64,000 nucleotides of DNA, from the NCBI RefSeq assembly GCF_000717335.1, contig NZ_JNYZ01000039.1, forward strand, positions 102,805 through 166,804, given 5' to 3'. Made by a program: the position numbers and the translations under genes. The notes under the pieces were generated by a model. The model ran no database searches. It saw nothing but the letters and a program-made list of their open reading frames with translations, and was not told the DNA's origin. Source of the DNA: Amycolatopsis jejuensis. Lineage in GTDB: Bacteria; Actinomycetota; Actinomycetes; Mycobacteriales; Pseudonocardiaceae. This document shows positions 7,847 to 16,453 of this stretch, in pieces; position 1 is the stretch's first letter; each line of letters starts with the position of its first letter.

Positions 7847-9864
7847 CCTTCTGCCCTCGCCAGCGAAACCGCGCACACTTTGAACTCCGGCATCCGGCTG
7901 ACCGGGTCGAGCGCCGGATTGGTCACCAGGTTCGCCCGTGCCTCGCCGGGGAAATGAAACGGCAGGAACACGAGGTCCGGACGGAGCGAAGGCACACAAC
8001 GCACTTTCGCGACCGTTTCCCCCCGGCGAGACCGCACGACGGCACGGTCCCCTTCGGACAGTCCGGACCGCGCTGCCGTGTCCGGATGCACCTCCACGAA
8101 CACCTCGGGCACCACCGCAGTCAGCTCGGCAATCCGCCGGGTCTGCGCACCGGACTGGTAATGCTGAAGCACTCGGCCGGTGGTCGCCTGCAAAGGAAAT
8201 TCGGCGTCCGGTGACTCGGCGGGTCCACTGTGGTCAACCGCGGCAAATCGAGCGCGACCATCCGGGTGCGCGAACCGGTCGAGGAACATCCGCGGCGTAC
8301 CAGGGTGATCGTCGGAGGGGACCGGCCAGTGCAGAACCTCTCCGGCGCGCAGCCGTTCGTAGCTGATTCCGGAGTAGTCCGCGATTCCGCCCTTCGATGC
8401 AGCCCGCAGTTCCTCGAATACCGCAACGACGTCGGACGGAAATCTCTCGAAAGGTTGCCCGAGAAGAACAGCCAGACCCTGCATTACTCCGAGATCCGTC
8501 CGTACCTCCGATGGCGGGTCGACTGCTTTGCGCCGCAAGAGAATCCGGCCTTCGAGATTGGTCAGCGTCCCGTCCTCCTCCGCCCATTGGGTAACGGGAA
8601 GCACGACATCGGCAATTGCGGCGGTCTCGGACAACACAAAGTCCGCCACCACCAGAAGATCCAGCTTGTGCAGCCGATCCTGGACGTGCGCCGACCGCGG
8701 CGCCGACACCACCGGATTGCTCCCGAACACCAGCAGCGCCTTCAGGTCCTCCCCCAGCGCGTCCAGCAACTCAGTCGCCGACCGCCCAGGTCCAGGAAGG
8801 CTGTCCACCCCCCAAATCCGCGCGATATGCGCACGCGCAGCCGGATCGTCGATCTTGCGATACCCCGGCAGCTGATCCGCTTTCTGGCCGTGTTCCCGAC
8901 CACCCTGGCCATTTCCCTGACCGGTAAGGCAGCCGAAACCTGAACCGCGGCGCCCCGGCAATCCGAGAGCGAGTGCAAGATTGATCCACCCGCCGACCGT
9001 CGCCGTACCAGTCGCGTGCTGTTCCGTACCCCGCGCTGTGAGCACATATGAATTCGTCGAACCCGCCAGCATTTCCGCAGCCCGCCGCTGATCCGAAGCC
9101 GCGACGCCCGTCACCCGCTCCGCCCGCTCCGGCCACCACGCCGCCGCAATCCGCCACATCTCGTCGAAGCCGGAGGTCCGAAGATCCACATAGGACTTGT
9201 CCAGATATCCTTCGGCGACCACCGCGTGCAGAATTCCCAATGACAGACCCAAATCTGTACCCGGCGCAGGTGCAAGATGCAACCGCGCTTGCTCGGCGGT
9301 CGGCGTGCGCCGCGGGTCGACGACAATCAGGTCAGCCTCGCGCAAATGCTGCATGAACGGCGGCATCGTCTCGGCTGGATTGGCCCCGGCAAGCAATACG
9401 ACGTTCGCCTCGGCAAGATCAGCAACCGGAAACGGCAACCCGCGGTCGACGCCAAAGGCGCGAATGCCCGCGGCCGCCGCGGAAGACATGCAGAAGCGCC
9501 CGTTGTAGTCGATTTGCGAGGTACCCAGTGCGACGCGAGCGAATTTGCCGAGCAGGTAAGCCTTTTCGTTGGTCAGCCCACCGCCGCCGAATACCGCGAC
9601 CGAATCCGCGCCGTGCGAACCGCGCAGTGCGGCCAGTTTCGCGGCAACGAGATCCAGCGCCGAATCCCAGCTCGCCGGCCGCAGTTCTCCGCCGGACCGG
9701 ACCAGCGGGGTGGTCAGCCGGTCGCCGGAACGCAGCAGCTCACCGGACGTCCAGCCCTTCTGGCACAGCCCGCCCGGGGACTCCCGTGGCGTGACCTCGG
9801 TTCCGGCCAGGCGCATCCCGCACTGCAGCGCGCAATACGGGCAATGTGTGTCGACATGCGGCAC
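7843..9864 (-). CDS. nasA: assimilatory nitrate reductase catalytic subunit (molybdopterin, [4Fe-4S])
   Basis: 673 residues of the molybdopterin oxidoreductase family. N-terminal Cys8, Cys11, Cys15 and Cys34 form the [4Fe-4S] motif (C-x2-C-x3-C-x18-C). Further signatures are GGLTNEKAYLLGKFAR, the probable molybdenum ligand Cys in NGRFCMSSAAAAG, LAGANPAETMPP, a central GQGNGQGGREHGQK, and the C-terminal molydopterin dinucleotide-binding domain (TTGRVLQHYQSGAQTRR). It reduces nitrate to nitrite in the cytoplasm. The GTG start at 9864 has GAGGAG upstream. It is first in the six-gene operon, 44 bp downstream of a GlnR-like site. It is somewhat shorter than NasA proteins that carry their own C-terminal [2Fe-2S] domain; that function is in the next gene. 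Confidence 0.94.
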   Translation of the reverse strand: MPHVDTHCPYCALQCGMRLAGTEVTPRESPGGLCQKGWTSGELLRSGDRLTTPLVRSGGELRPASWDSALDLVAAKLAALRGSHGADSVAVFGGGGLTNEKAYLLGKFARVALGTSQIDYNGRFCMSSAAAAGIRAFGVDRGLPFPVADLAEANVVLLAGANPAETMPPFMQHLREADLIVVDPRRTPTAEQARLHLAPAPGTDLGLSLGILHAVVAEGYLDKSYVDLRTSGFDEMWRIAAAWWPERAERVTGVAASDQRRAAEMLAGSTNSYVLTARGTEQHATGTATVGGWINLALALGLPGRRGSGFGCLTGQGNGQGGREHGQKADQLPGYRKIDDPAARAHIARIWGVDSLPGPGRSATELLDALGEDLKALLVFGSNPVVSAPRSAHVQDRLHKLDLLVVADFVLSETAAIADVVLPVTQWAEEDGTLTNLEGRILLRRKAVDPPSEVRTDLGVMQGLAVLLGQPFERFPSDVVAVFEELRAASKGGIADYSGISYERLRAGEVLHWPVPSDDHPGTPRMFLDRFAHPDGRARFAAVDHSGPAESPDAEFPLQATTGRVLQHYQSGAQTRRIAELTAVVPEVFVEVHPDTAARSGLSEGDRAVVRSRRGETVAKVRCVPSLRPDLVFLPFHFPGEARANLVTNPALDPVSRMPEFKVCAVSLARAEG

Positions 9865-9908
9865 AGGCGCTCCTCGGGTCGGCGATGCACCGACCGTAAG
9901 GACGCCGT

Positions 9909-9945
9909 GTTACCTCGAAGTGCCCGAATGTTTCCGGGAGTTGAC
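9909..9945 (-). promoter_or_regulatory. GlnR-like binding site upstream of the nitrate assimilation operon
   Basis: On the minus strand the order is GTCAA-n6-GAAAC-n5-GGCAC-n6-GTAAC. The actinobacterial GlnR box is two repeats of GTnAC-n6-GaAAC. The first half-site matches except for the last base of its a-box; the second matches most positions but is one base closer than usual. It ends 44 bp before the nasA GTG, a normal place for a GlnR activator site. This predicts nitrogen-limitation control of the operon. Confidence 0.55.
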
Positions 9946-9979
9946 AATGCCCGCTCCGCGCCGCGGAACGCGCAGTGAG

Positions 9980-10777
9980 TCAGAGGACGGCGCTGACCTC
10001 GCGTGACGCAGCTCGCAGCCCATCCAGTGCGGCGTTGGTGGAACGCGGGTCGAGTGCGTGTGCGGCCAGCCGGAACAACACCGCCCGGAGGAGCAGCTGC
10101 GGCCATTCCGGCAGGTGCGCCCACCGTTCCAGCAGCGCGCCGGTGGCCCCGCCCCAGGCGAGCGCGTCGACCGCGGCGATGGCGGCACCCCATTCGCCAG
10201 GGCGGTAGTACGGGACGAAATTCACGACGCCGGGTAATGCGTCGCCGTCGAAAAGGAGGCTGGCCAGGAGTTCCCCGTGCGCGACCTGGTGCGGCAGCTT
10301 CACCGGGCGCCGGGCGGGGGCGAGGATTTCGAACCAGCGGCCGCCTTTTTCCTCCGGCAGCGGGCGATCGATGTCTTCCCAGGCGATGCGGTCGGCGATG
10401 GCGTCGCGGTCGTCGCGGGCGGAGAGGAAGTCCGGGCGCGGCAGGTCGGCGGTTGCGCGGTGCAGGCGTACTGCGGCCAGTACGGCTTCGTCGCAGCGGT
10501 GTTCGGTGGTGCCGGAGAGGTACCGCCAGGCGGACCAGTCACCGACAATCCAGCGGCCGTCCCGTGATCGGATGGGTTTGGCGATGCGGAGGCCGTGGTC
10601 GTCGGCGAAGTCCAGGGCGCGGGCGGTCCAGAGGGACTGGGAGCGGTTGGTCACCGGTTTGAGGATGAGGTCGCCGCTGCGCCAGGAGGTGGAGTCGGGG
10701 AGGGTCGATACCGTGGTGGCATCGGTGCCGAAGGCGGCACAGACGCGTTCGGGGGGATGTTCCAGGGTTGACCGCAC
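9980..10777 (-). CDS. TIGR02569 family protein (aminoglycoside-phosphotransferase-like fold)
   Basis: 265 residues, a conserved actinobacterial family of unknown role that usually sits beside moeZ, as here. The sequence has a kinase-like N-lobe stretch (WRSGDLILKPV, GRWIVGDWSAWRYLSG) and a region resembling the phosphotransferase catalytic loop (PHQVAHGELLASLLFDG), where the usual Asp of HGDLxxxN is Glu and Asn is Leu. The phosphotransferase reaction is therefore doubtful. The GTG start at 10777 has no clear ribosome site; TACCCT lies 8 bases before it on the minus strand, so the transcript could be leaderless. Corresponds by order to Rv3205c. Confidence 0.75.
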   Translation of the reverse strand: MRSTLEHPPERVCAAFGTDATTVSTLPDSTSWRSGDLILKPVTNRSQSLWTARALDFADDHGLRIAKPIRSRDGRWIVGDWSAWRYLSGTTEHRCDEAVLAAVRLHRATADLPRPDFLSARDDRDAIADRIAWEDIDRPLPEEKGGRWFEILAPARRPVKLPHQVAHGELLASLLFDGDALPGVVNFVPYYRPGEWGAAIAAVDALAWGGATGALLERWAHLPEWPQLLLRAVLFRLAAHALDPRSTNAALDGLRAASREVSAVL

Positions 10778-10880
10778 GGTGGGTCAGGGTACCGCGGTAA
10801 GCGCTCGATCTGGCGCAGACCCGCTGGTCAGGTTGGTCTTTTGTGGAGAATGGGCGGGCTGCGGTTGGGTGGTGGGGGAA

Positions 10881-10935
10881 GTCCGTGAAGGGAACCATGA
10901 GGGAATTAGATTCCGTGATGGTTCCCTTCACGGAC
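10881..10935. repeat. 55-bp palindrome, family A copy 1
   Basis: Near-perfect inverted repeat beginning GTCCGTGAAGGGAACCAT and ending with its complement, with a short A/T-rich centre. It lies 8 bp past the moeZ stop, so a transcript of moeZ would fold into a long hairpin. Four other copies occur at 15231, 18546, 39877 and 62471. Confidence 0.9.
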
Positions 10936-10942
10936 GTTCGGC

Positions 10943-12124
10943 TCAGTAGGTGGGCAGGCTGGGGTCGATCTGCCTGGCCCAGGCCAGTACGCCGCCGCCT
11001 AGGTGGGTGGCGTCCTTGAACCCTGCGGCGTGCAGGGCGGCAAGGGCCTCCGCCGAACGGGCGCCGGACTTGCAGTGCAGCACGATCGGCTTGTCTTGCG
11101 GCAGTTCGGCCAGCGCTTCTCCGGACAGGATGCGGTCCTTCGGGATCAGCGTGGCGCCCTTGATGTTCACGATCTCGTACTCGTGCGGCTCGCGGACGTC
11201 GATCAGGGCGAAGTTCTCGCCGCTGTCGAACTTTGCCTTCAGTTCCGCCGGGGTGATCGTGCTGCCGGACGCCGCGTTGGCGGCCTCGTCCGAAACCACG
11301 CCGCAGAATGCTTCGTAGTCGATCAGTTCGGTGATCTTCGGCGTTTCCGGGTCCTTGCGGATCTTGACCTCGCGGTACCGCATCTCCAGCGCGTCGTAGC
11401 TGATCAGGCGGCCGAGCAGCGGCTCGCCGATGCCGGTGATGAGCTTGATCGCCTCGGTCACCATGATCGAGCCGATCGACGCGCACAGCACGCCCAGCAC
11501 GCCGCCCTCGGCGCACGACGGGACCATGCCGGGGGGCGGCGGCTCGGGGTAGAGGTCGCGGTAGTTGAGGCCCTTGCCGTTCGGCGCGTCCTCCCAGAAC
11601 ACGCTGACCTGGCCTTCGAACCGGAAGATCGAACCCCACACGTACGGCTTGCCCAGCAGCACGGCGGCGTCGTTCACCAGGTAGCGCGTGGCGAAGTTGT
11701 CGGTGCCGTCGAGAATCAGGTCGTACTGGCTGAAGATCTCCAGCGCGTTCGCCGACTCGAGCCGCTCCACGTGCAGGTGCACCTTGACCAGCGGGTTGAT
11801 CTCCGCGATCGACTCCTGCGCCGACGCGGCCTTGAGCTTGCCGAGGTCGGACTGGCCGTGGATCACCTGGCGCTGCAGGTTCGATTCGTCGACGACGTCG
11901 AAGTCGATGATGCCGAGCGTGCCCACTCCGGCCGCGGCGAGGTACAGCAGCGCCGGGCTTCCGAGGCCGCCCGCGCCGATCACCAGGACCTTCGCGTTCT
12001 TCAACCGCTTCTGCCCGACCACCCCGACGTCGGGGATGATCAGGTGACGGCTGTACCGGGCCACCTCTTCCTTGGTGAGCTCGGCTGCCGGCTCGACGAG
12101 CGGCGGCAGTGCCGTGTCTGACAT
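10943..12124 (-). CDS. moeZ: adenylyltransferase/sulfurtransferase MoeZ
   Basis: 393 residues. An N-terminal ThiF/MoeB domain carries the ATP-binding VLVIGAGGLGSPALLYL motif, the R/N finger FDVVDESNLQRQVIHG and the loop MVPSCAEGGVLGVLCA; a C-terminal rhodanese domain has the persulfide Cys in LHCKSGARSAEAL. MoeZ activates the C-terminal glycine of small sulfur-carrier proteins (MoaD, ThiS, CysO) by adenylation and transfers sulfur, serving molybdopterin and other sulfur pathways; a link with the molybdoenzyme NasA nearby is plausible. The ATG at 12124 is favoured because GGAGGA precedes it; an ATG four codons upstream is possible. Corresponds to Rv3206c. Confidence 0.93.
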   Translation of the reverse strand: MSDTALPPLVEPAAELTKEEVARYSRHLIIPDVGVVGQKRLKNAKVLVIGAGGLGSPALLYLAAAGVGTLGIIDFDVVDESNLQRQVIHGQSDLGKLKAASAQESIAEINPLVKVHLHVERLESANALEIFSQYDLILDGTDNFATRYLVNDAAVLLGKPYVWGSIFRFEGQVSVFWEDAPNGKGLNYRDLYPEPPPPGMVPSCAEGGVLGVLCASIGSIMVTEAIKLITGIGEPLLGRLISYDALEMRYREVKIRKDPETPKITELIDYEAFCGVVSDEAANAASGSTITPAELKAKFDSGENFALIDVREPHEYEIVNIKGATLIPKDRILSGEALAELPQDKPIVLHCKSGARSAEALAALHAAGFKDATHLGGGVLAWARQIDPSLPTY

Positions 12125-12235
12125 CGGGTCCTCCATACTCGCGCGGGTCGCGTAGTCGATCCCAGTATCCACAACGCTCGCTGGCAAGGGGGACTTCCCG
12201 GCTCCCATATTATGGGACGTTGTACCTCAGCCGTC

Positions 12236-13489
12236 CTACCGGGCGGGAGGCGTCGGGTTCGGCCACGCGTTGGGCAGGCACACCTGGTGGTCCGCAGTGA
12301 CCTTGCCCTTGTCGCCGCCGGGGATGTCGTTGAGCTTCGCGACGTAGTCGTCGTTGACCCCGAACGACTGCTGCATCATCACCGGCGCCGGCTGGTTGTT
12401 CCCTGGACAGCCCACGTGGTTGTTGCCGAGCGCGTGCCCGACCTCGTGGTTGATGGCGTACTGCCGGTAGCCCGTCATGTCCGCGCCGTAGACCATCGCG
12501 CCGCGCACCCAGCGGGCCAGGTTGATCAGCACGCGGTCCATGCTCCGGCGGTAGCAGGAGGCCTCGAACTTGATCTGGAACCCGCACGCGTCGGGCCGGT
12601 GCGTCGTCTCCGGAGTGGTGAGACTCACGCGGAAACTCGGGTCCGGATAGCTCGCGTCGACCCGCTGCAGCCGGATCTCGCCGTTCCACGTCCAGCTCCG
12701 CGGGTCGGACAGGATGCCCTGCACCGCCGTGCCGAAGCTGTCGTCGCCGGCGAAGCTAGACGCGTCGATGCCGTCCTCGACCTCGACGGTGTAGGTGTAC
12801 AGCTTCCCGGCCTTGCCGATGACCGGGCCCGACCCCGGGACCACGTGCCAGGTTCCCTTGCCCGCCTGAGTGAAGGCGCCGCCGGTGGGCAGATCGGCCG
12901 TGGGCACGTTGAGGTTCACCGGCTGCGCGGGGTTCTCCGGGATGCTCTGGGCACCGTCGATGGCACCCGCGGTGGCGTCGCCCGACGCCGTTTCCCCGGC
13001 CCCGGACGCGGCGGAACCCGAGCCGGTGGGTCCGGTGGCCGTGTTCACGACGACCAGCACGGTGATCACGACGAGGATCGGCAACGCGTACACGCGCCAG
13101 CCGTAGGTCTTCACGAAGCGGGCGAACCCGGACTGCTGCCTGGGACGACGCGGTTCTGCCGGGTCCTTCGGCTGCCACGTGGCGGTGAGCGGTTCCGCGC
13201 TGGTCCGCCGCCGCCCGGGCCGGTAACGGTCGTCGCCGACGCGTTGTGCGGGCTGTTTCGCCGGGCGGTACTGACCGACCCGAGGTGAGTCCGAATCCGA
13301 TGCGGGGTCCGATGCAGTCCGCGGATACGTCGAGCGCCGGGCCGACCCAGCGGTCGAAGCCGGCCGGTCCTTCGCTCGCGCGTCCTGCTTCAGCCGGTCC
13401 ACCGACCCAGGGTGCCATACCGAGACCGCATACCTCGCAGCGACTGGCGGGCGTCCCGGCGAACGGCTATCCCCCGTTCGGGTTACCAA
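12236..13489 (-). CDS. membrane-anchored DUF3152 metzincin-like protein
   Basis: Up to 417 residues: a Pro/Arg-rich cytoplasmic tail (~1-130), one membrane segment (VYALPILVVITVLVVVN, ~133-150), a linker, and an extracellular DUF3152 domain. Near the C-terminus the zinc-protease motif HEVGHALGNNH (His348, Glu349, His352, His358) fits HExxHxxGxxH of metzincins, with a possible Met-turn (PVMMQQ) about 15 residues later and several Cys that could pair. The substrate is unknown. The first start (TTG) overlaps the preceding hydrolase gene by 7 bp; a GTG about 29 codons in is an alternative. Order matches Rv3207c. Confidence 0.85.
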   Translation of the reverse strand: MVTRTGDSRSPGRPPVAARYAVSVWHPGSVDRLKQDARAKDRPASTAGSARRSTYPRTASDPASDSDSPRVGQYRPAKQPAQRVGDDRYRPGRRRTSAEPLTATWQPKDPAEPRRPRQQSGFARFVKTYGWRVYALPILVVITVLVVVNTATGPTGSGSAASGAGETASGDATAGAIDGAQSIPENPAQPVNLNVPTADLPTGGAFTQAGKGTWHVVPGSGPVIGKAGKLYTYTVEVEDGIDASSFAGDDSFGTAVQGILSDPRSWTWNGEIRLQRVDASYPDPSFRVSLTTPETTHRPDACGFQIKFEASCYRRSMDRVLINLARWVRGAMVYGADMTGYRQYAINHEVGHALGNNHVGCPGNNQPAPVMMQQSFGVNDDYVAKLNDIPGGDKGKVTADHQVCLPNAWPNPTPPAR

Positions 13490-14490
13490 GTGCCCTGTTC
13501 AGCGCCCTCCCAGAGCCCCAGCACCGCCCGCGCGACCGCCTCCGGACGTTCCATTTGCGCAACGTGCCCGGTGCGCGGCAGGAGCAGCATCCGGGCGCGC
13601 GGAAGGGCGTGTGCGGTCCGTGGCGCACGGCGGACGGAGATCACCCGGTCGTGCAGGCCCCATACGACGAGCGTGGGTACCTGGACCTGCGTCGCGACCG
13701 ACCACAGCGACGCCGGTCCGCGCGCGGTCCAGCGCCGGAAAATGCCGAACGTGCTGCGTTCCATCGCGAGCGGCGCCCAGGGGAAGGCCGCGCGGGCGCC
13801 GTGTTCCTCGGCCAGCTCGTCGAGACGCGCGTCGGCGAAGCGCGACGGATCGTGGAAGCAGAGCTTGATCACCTGGGCAGCCCGCTCGCGCGGGGTGAGC
13901 GCGGCCATCCGGCGGCGTACCCGGGCGCCGACCACCGGCAGGTACGCCAGCGCCATCAGCGGATCGGACAGCCGCCGCGGGTCGGGCCTGCGGTCGGGCA
14001 TCGCCGGGGAGATCAGGGTGAGCGTCTTGACGAGCGCGGGCCGCTCGGCGGCGAGCAGCAGCGAGACTGCGCCACCCATCGAGTTGCCGACCAGGTGCAC
14101 TGGCCCGCCGAGCCGCTCGAGATGCCGCGCGACGACGGCAGCATGGTCTTCGAGCCCGAACGCGAACCCCTCGGCAGGCTCGGAAAACCCGAATCCGGGC
14201 AGGTCGAGCGCCTGCCCGGCGGCCGTCGGGGACAGCAGCGCGGCCAGGTCGGTCCAGTTCGTGGACGATCCGCCGAGGCCGTGCACGTACACCGCGACGG
14301 TGCCGTCCGGGCCGGGAGTACGCCGCACGTGCAGGCCACCCTCGACGGCGCCGGGCCAGGGAGGCAGCGCCCGGTCGAGCGGCGGCAGCGGCGTGGTCGA
14401 CAATGGCACGTGGGTCACCGGCGGACGAACCGCCGCCGCAGGCCCGGCAGTCGGAGTCGGCCGGTGCGGCCGGGTTGGCACTGTGGTCAC
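13483..14490 (-). CDS. alpha/beta hydrolase
   Basis: 335 residues. After a Pro-rich start the hydrolase core shows the oxyanion region VAVYVHGLGGSSTNW, the nucleophile elbow LVGNSMGGAVSLLLA (Ser), an acid in VVWGLHDRVISVRRA and the catalytic His in LPRTGHVAQMERPEAVA. The complete triad supports an esterase/lipase-type enzyme; the substrate is unknown. The GTG at 14490 is chosen because longer frames run through the divergent promoter and into the TetR gene. It is transcribed away from the TetR gene at 14599 and toward the DUF3152 gene, with which it overlaps slightly, so those two may be cotranscribed. Confidence 0.83.
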   Translation of the reverse strand: MTTVPTRPHRPTPTAGPAAAVRPPVTHVPLSTTPLPPLDRALPPWPGAVEGGLHVRRTPGPDGTVAVYVHGLGGSSTNWTDLAALLSPTAAGQALDLPGFGFSEPAEGFAFGLEDHAAVVARHLERLGGPVHLVGNSMGGAVSLLLAAERPALVKTLTLISPAMPDRRPDPRRLSDPLMALAYLPVVGARVRRRMAALTPRERAAQVIKLCFHDPSRFADARLDELAEEHGARAAFPWAPLAMERSTFGIFRRWTARGPASLWSVATQVQVPTLVVWGLHDRVISVRRAPRTAHALPRARMLLLPRTGHVAQMERPEAVARAVLGLWEGAEQGTW

Positions 14491-14598
14491 GGTTCCAGGA
14501 TGCCTGACCCTTGGCGTTCCGGGCGTACCCGCGAGTAATGTCAGGTTCACTTCGCACGGTTGGTGAACCCGCCCGGCGAAGCCGCGGACGGAGGAAGA

Positions 14599-15225
14599 AT
14601 GACGGAAATGGCGCGACTGCAGCAACGAGGCGTCCGGCTGCCCCGGACCGAACGCCGGGCCCAGCTGCTGACGGCCGCGCAACGCGTCTTCGCCGAGCAC
14701 GGCTACCACGCGGCGGCGATGGACGAGATCGCGGAAGAGGCAGGCGTCAGCAAGCCGGTTTTGTACCAGCACTTCCCCGGCAAGCTCGACCTGTACATCG
14801 CCCTGCTGGAAAGCCACGTCGACGACCTGGTCGGCCGAGTGCAAGGCGCACTCCACTCCACCACGGACAACCGCCAGCGCGTCCCGGCAACGGTAGGCGC
14901 GTTCTTCGACTTCGTGAACAACGACGCAGGCGCCTTCCGAATGGTGTTCGAGTCCGACCTACGCGGCGAACCGGCAGTACAGGAAGCAGTGGACCGCGCA
15001 ACGTCGGCAAGCGTCGAGGCCATCACGGAAACCATCACCGCAGACGCCGGTCTGGACGAGGAAAAGGCCCGGCTGCTGGCGGTCGGCCTGGTGGGCATGA
15101 GCCAGGTGAGCGCGAGATATTGGCTGCAACACAACCAATCGATGAGCCGAGAAGAAGCCGTAGACCTGACCGCAAACCTGGCCTGGCGAGGCATCGGCGG
15201 CGGCTTCCCTCTCAAAGACAGCTGA
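14599..15225 (+). CDS. TetR family transcriptional regulator
   Basis: 208 residues. The N-terminal helix-turn-helix is clear: RRAQLLTAAQRVFAEHGYHA, MDEIAEEAGVSKPVLYQHF, PGKLDLYIALLE. The rest is an all-helical ligand/dimer domain. The ATG at 14599 has GGAGGAAG just upstream, so an earlier ATG at 14560 is unlikely. It is divergent from the alpha/beta hydrolase with about 110 bp between starts, the usual arrangement for autoregulation and control of the neighbour. By order it matches Rv3208. A family A palindrome begins 6 bp past its stop. Confidence 0.9.
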   Translation: MTEMARLQQRGVRLPRTERRAQLLTAAQRVFAEHGYHAAAMDEIAEEAGVSKPVLYQHFPGKLDLYIALLESHVDDLVGRVQGALHSTTDNRQRVPATVGAFFDFVNNDAGAFRMVFESDLRGEPAVQEAVDRATSASVEAITETITADAGLDEEKARLLAVGLVGMSQVSARYWLQHNQSMSREEAVDLTANLAWRGIGGGFPLKDS

Positions 15226-15230
15226 CCGAA

Positions 15231-15474
15231 GTCCGTGAAGGGAACCATCACGGAATCTGATTCCCTCATGGTTCCCTTCACGGACTTCCCCCACCCCCAC
15301 CACCCCACCGCAGCCGACGCACCCAACGGGACCGGGCACCCAGCCCCCGCCCTGCACCCCGATCCGAAGCCCCCACAGGGTCTGAATGGCTTGTAAAGGC
15401 ATCTTTCCCGCCTTGAAAAGCCATTCAGACCGTCGTGACAATCCAGCTTCGGGGTGCCCCCACGCAACAGTTCC
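15231..15474. repeat. composite A+B repeat, copy 1 (244 bp)
   Basis: It starts with a family A palindrome (15231-15285), continues through a C-rich spacer, and contains a second hairpin (15379-15431) whose arms read CTGAATGGCTT and AAGCCATTCAG around a TTTCCCGCC centre. Reverse-complemented, it aligns along its whole length with 62286-62524. In that copy the second hairpin arms are CTGAGGGGCTT and AAGCCCCTCAG, so the stem is conserved although its bases changed on both sides. The stretch 15226-15550 between the TetR and hydrolase genes holds nothing else recognisable. Confidence 0.88.
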
Positions 15475-15550
15475 GGCCAACACAGAACCCCACCGCAACA
15501 GTTCCGTCAGACAGACCGGAACCGTTCCTCGCGAAACAATCCCCCCACGG

Positions 15551-16453
15551 TCAAACAGACCGCAGCAAACCAGCAATCCGACCAGCAACCTCCCCAGCAC
15601 GCTCCTGCGGCAACATATGCCCAGCCCCGGGAAACCGGACGAACTCGGCCTCCGGCAACTCCCCCGCAATCACTCTCGCGTGAGAAAGCGGGCAAAGCCG
15701 ATCCTTCTCCCCGGCCAGAACAACCGCCGGAACCCCCCGCAACACCGCCAGCGCAACCCGGCAATCATGCGTCGAGATCGCGTCCTGAAATGCCCCCAAA
15801 CTCGCCGGATGCGCACACAGCAACTGCTCCGCCACCGTCCGCACATCGCCCCGCCGCGGCCGGTCACCGAAAACGAGAAACCGAGCCCCCGACCGCACCA
15901 ACGCCGGGCTCAACGGCAACCGCTCCCCTTTCCGATGCGCCAACGCCTTCGCCAGCCGACGCTCGAACCGCGCGGAGAACTGACCGGCCATTCCGGGCAG
16001 TCCCAACGTGATCCGGTCCATCTGCCCCGACGACGTCGCCACGAACGCCACCCCGGCCACCCGCTCGGCAACCAGCGCGGGATGCCGTTCGGCCAGCGCC
16101 ATCATCGTCATCCCGCCCATCGAATGCCCGGCGAGCACCACCGGACCCGACGGCACGCGGTCGGCGATCAGTTCGGCAAGGTCGTCGGCCAGCCGCGGAA
16201 TGGTGGCCGCACCGTCGCGCGCAGGCGCGGAACCGCCGTGCCCGCGCAGGTCGTACCGCAGAATCCGCACACCCGGTCCGAGGTGCCGCACGACGCCGTC
16301 CCACGTGCGATGGTCCTGCGTCCAGCCGTGCACCAGAACCAGCGTGACCGCAGCGTCGGCCGGGCCGCTCGATTCGACGTGCAATGCGCAGCCGTCACTC
16401 GTCACGAACCGATGCTCGCGCGCCGGATTGCGCAGCCGTTCTACCGTAGTCAC
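15551..16453 (-). CDS. alpha/beta hydrolase, partner of AurF-type oxygenase
   Basis: 300 residues with an intact triad context: VTLVLVHGWTQDHRTWDG (oxyanion), VVLAGHSMGGMTMMALAE (Ser elbow), GVPAVVLAGEKDRLCPLS (acid) and VRFPGAGHMLPQERAGEV (His). It resembles hydrolases of the non-haem peroxidase/lactonase group; the substrate is unknown. Its ATG at 16453 overlaps the stop of the diiron oxygenase gene (ATGA), so the pair is an operon read from the promoter near 17400 and likely acts on the same compound. Confidence 0.86.
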   Translation of the reverse strand: MTTVERLRNPAREHRFVTSDGCALHVESSGPADAAVTLVLVHGWTQDHRTWDGVVRHLGPGVRILRYDLRGHGGSAPARDGAATIPRLADDLAELIADRVPSGPVVLAGHSMGGMTMMALAERHPALVAERVAGVAFVATSSGQMDRITLGLPGMAGQFSARFERRLAKALAHRKGERLPLSPALVRSGARFLVFGDRPRRGDVRTVAEQLLCAHPASLGAFQDAISTHDCRVALAVLRGVPAVVLAGEKDRLCPLSHARVIAGELPEAEFVRFPGAGHMLPQERAGEVAGRIAGLLRSV

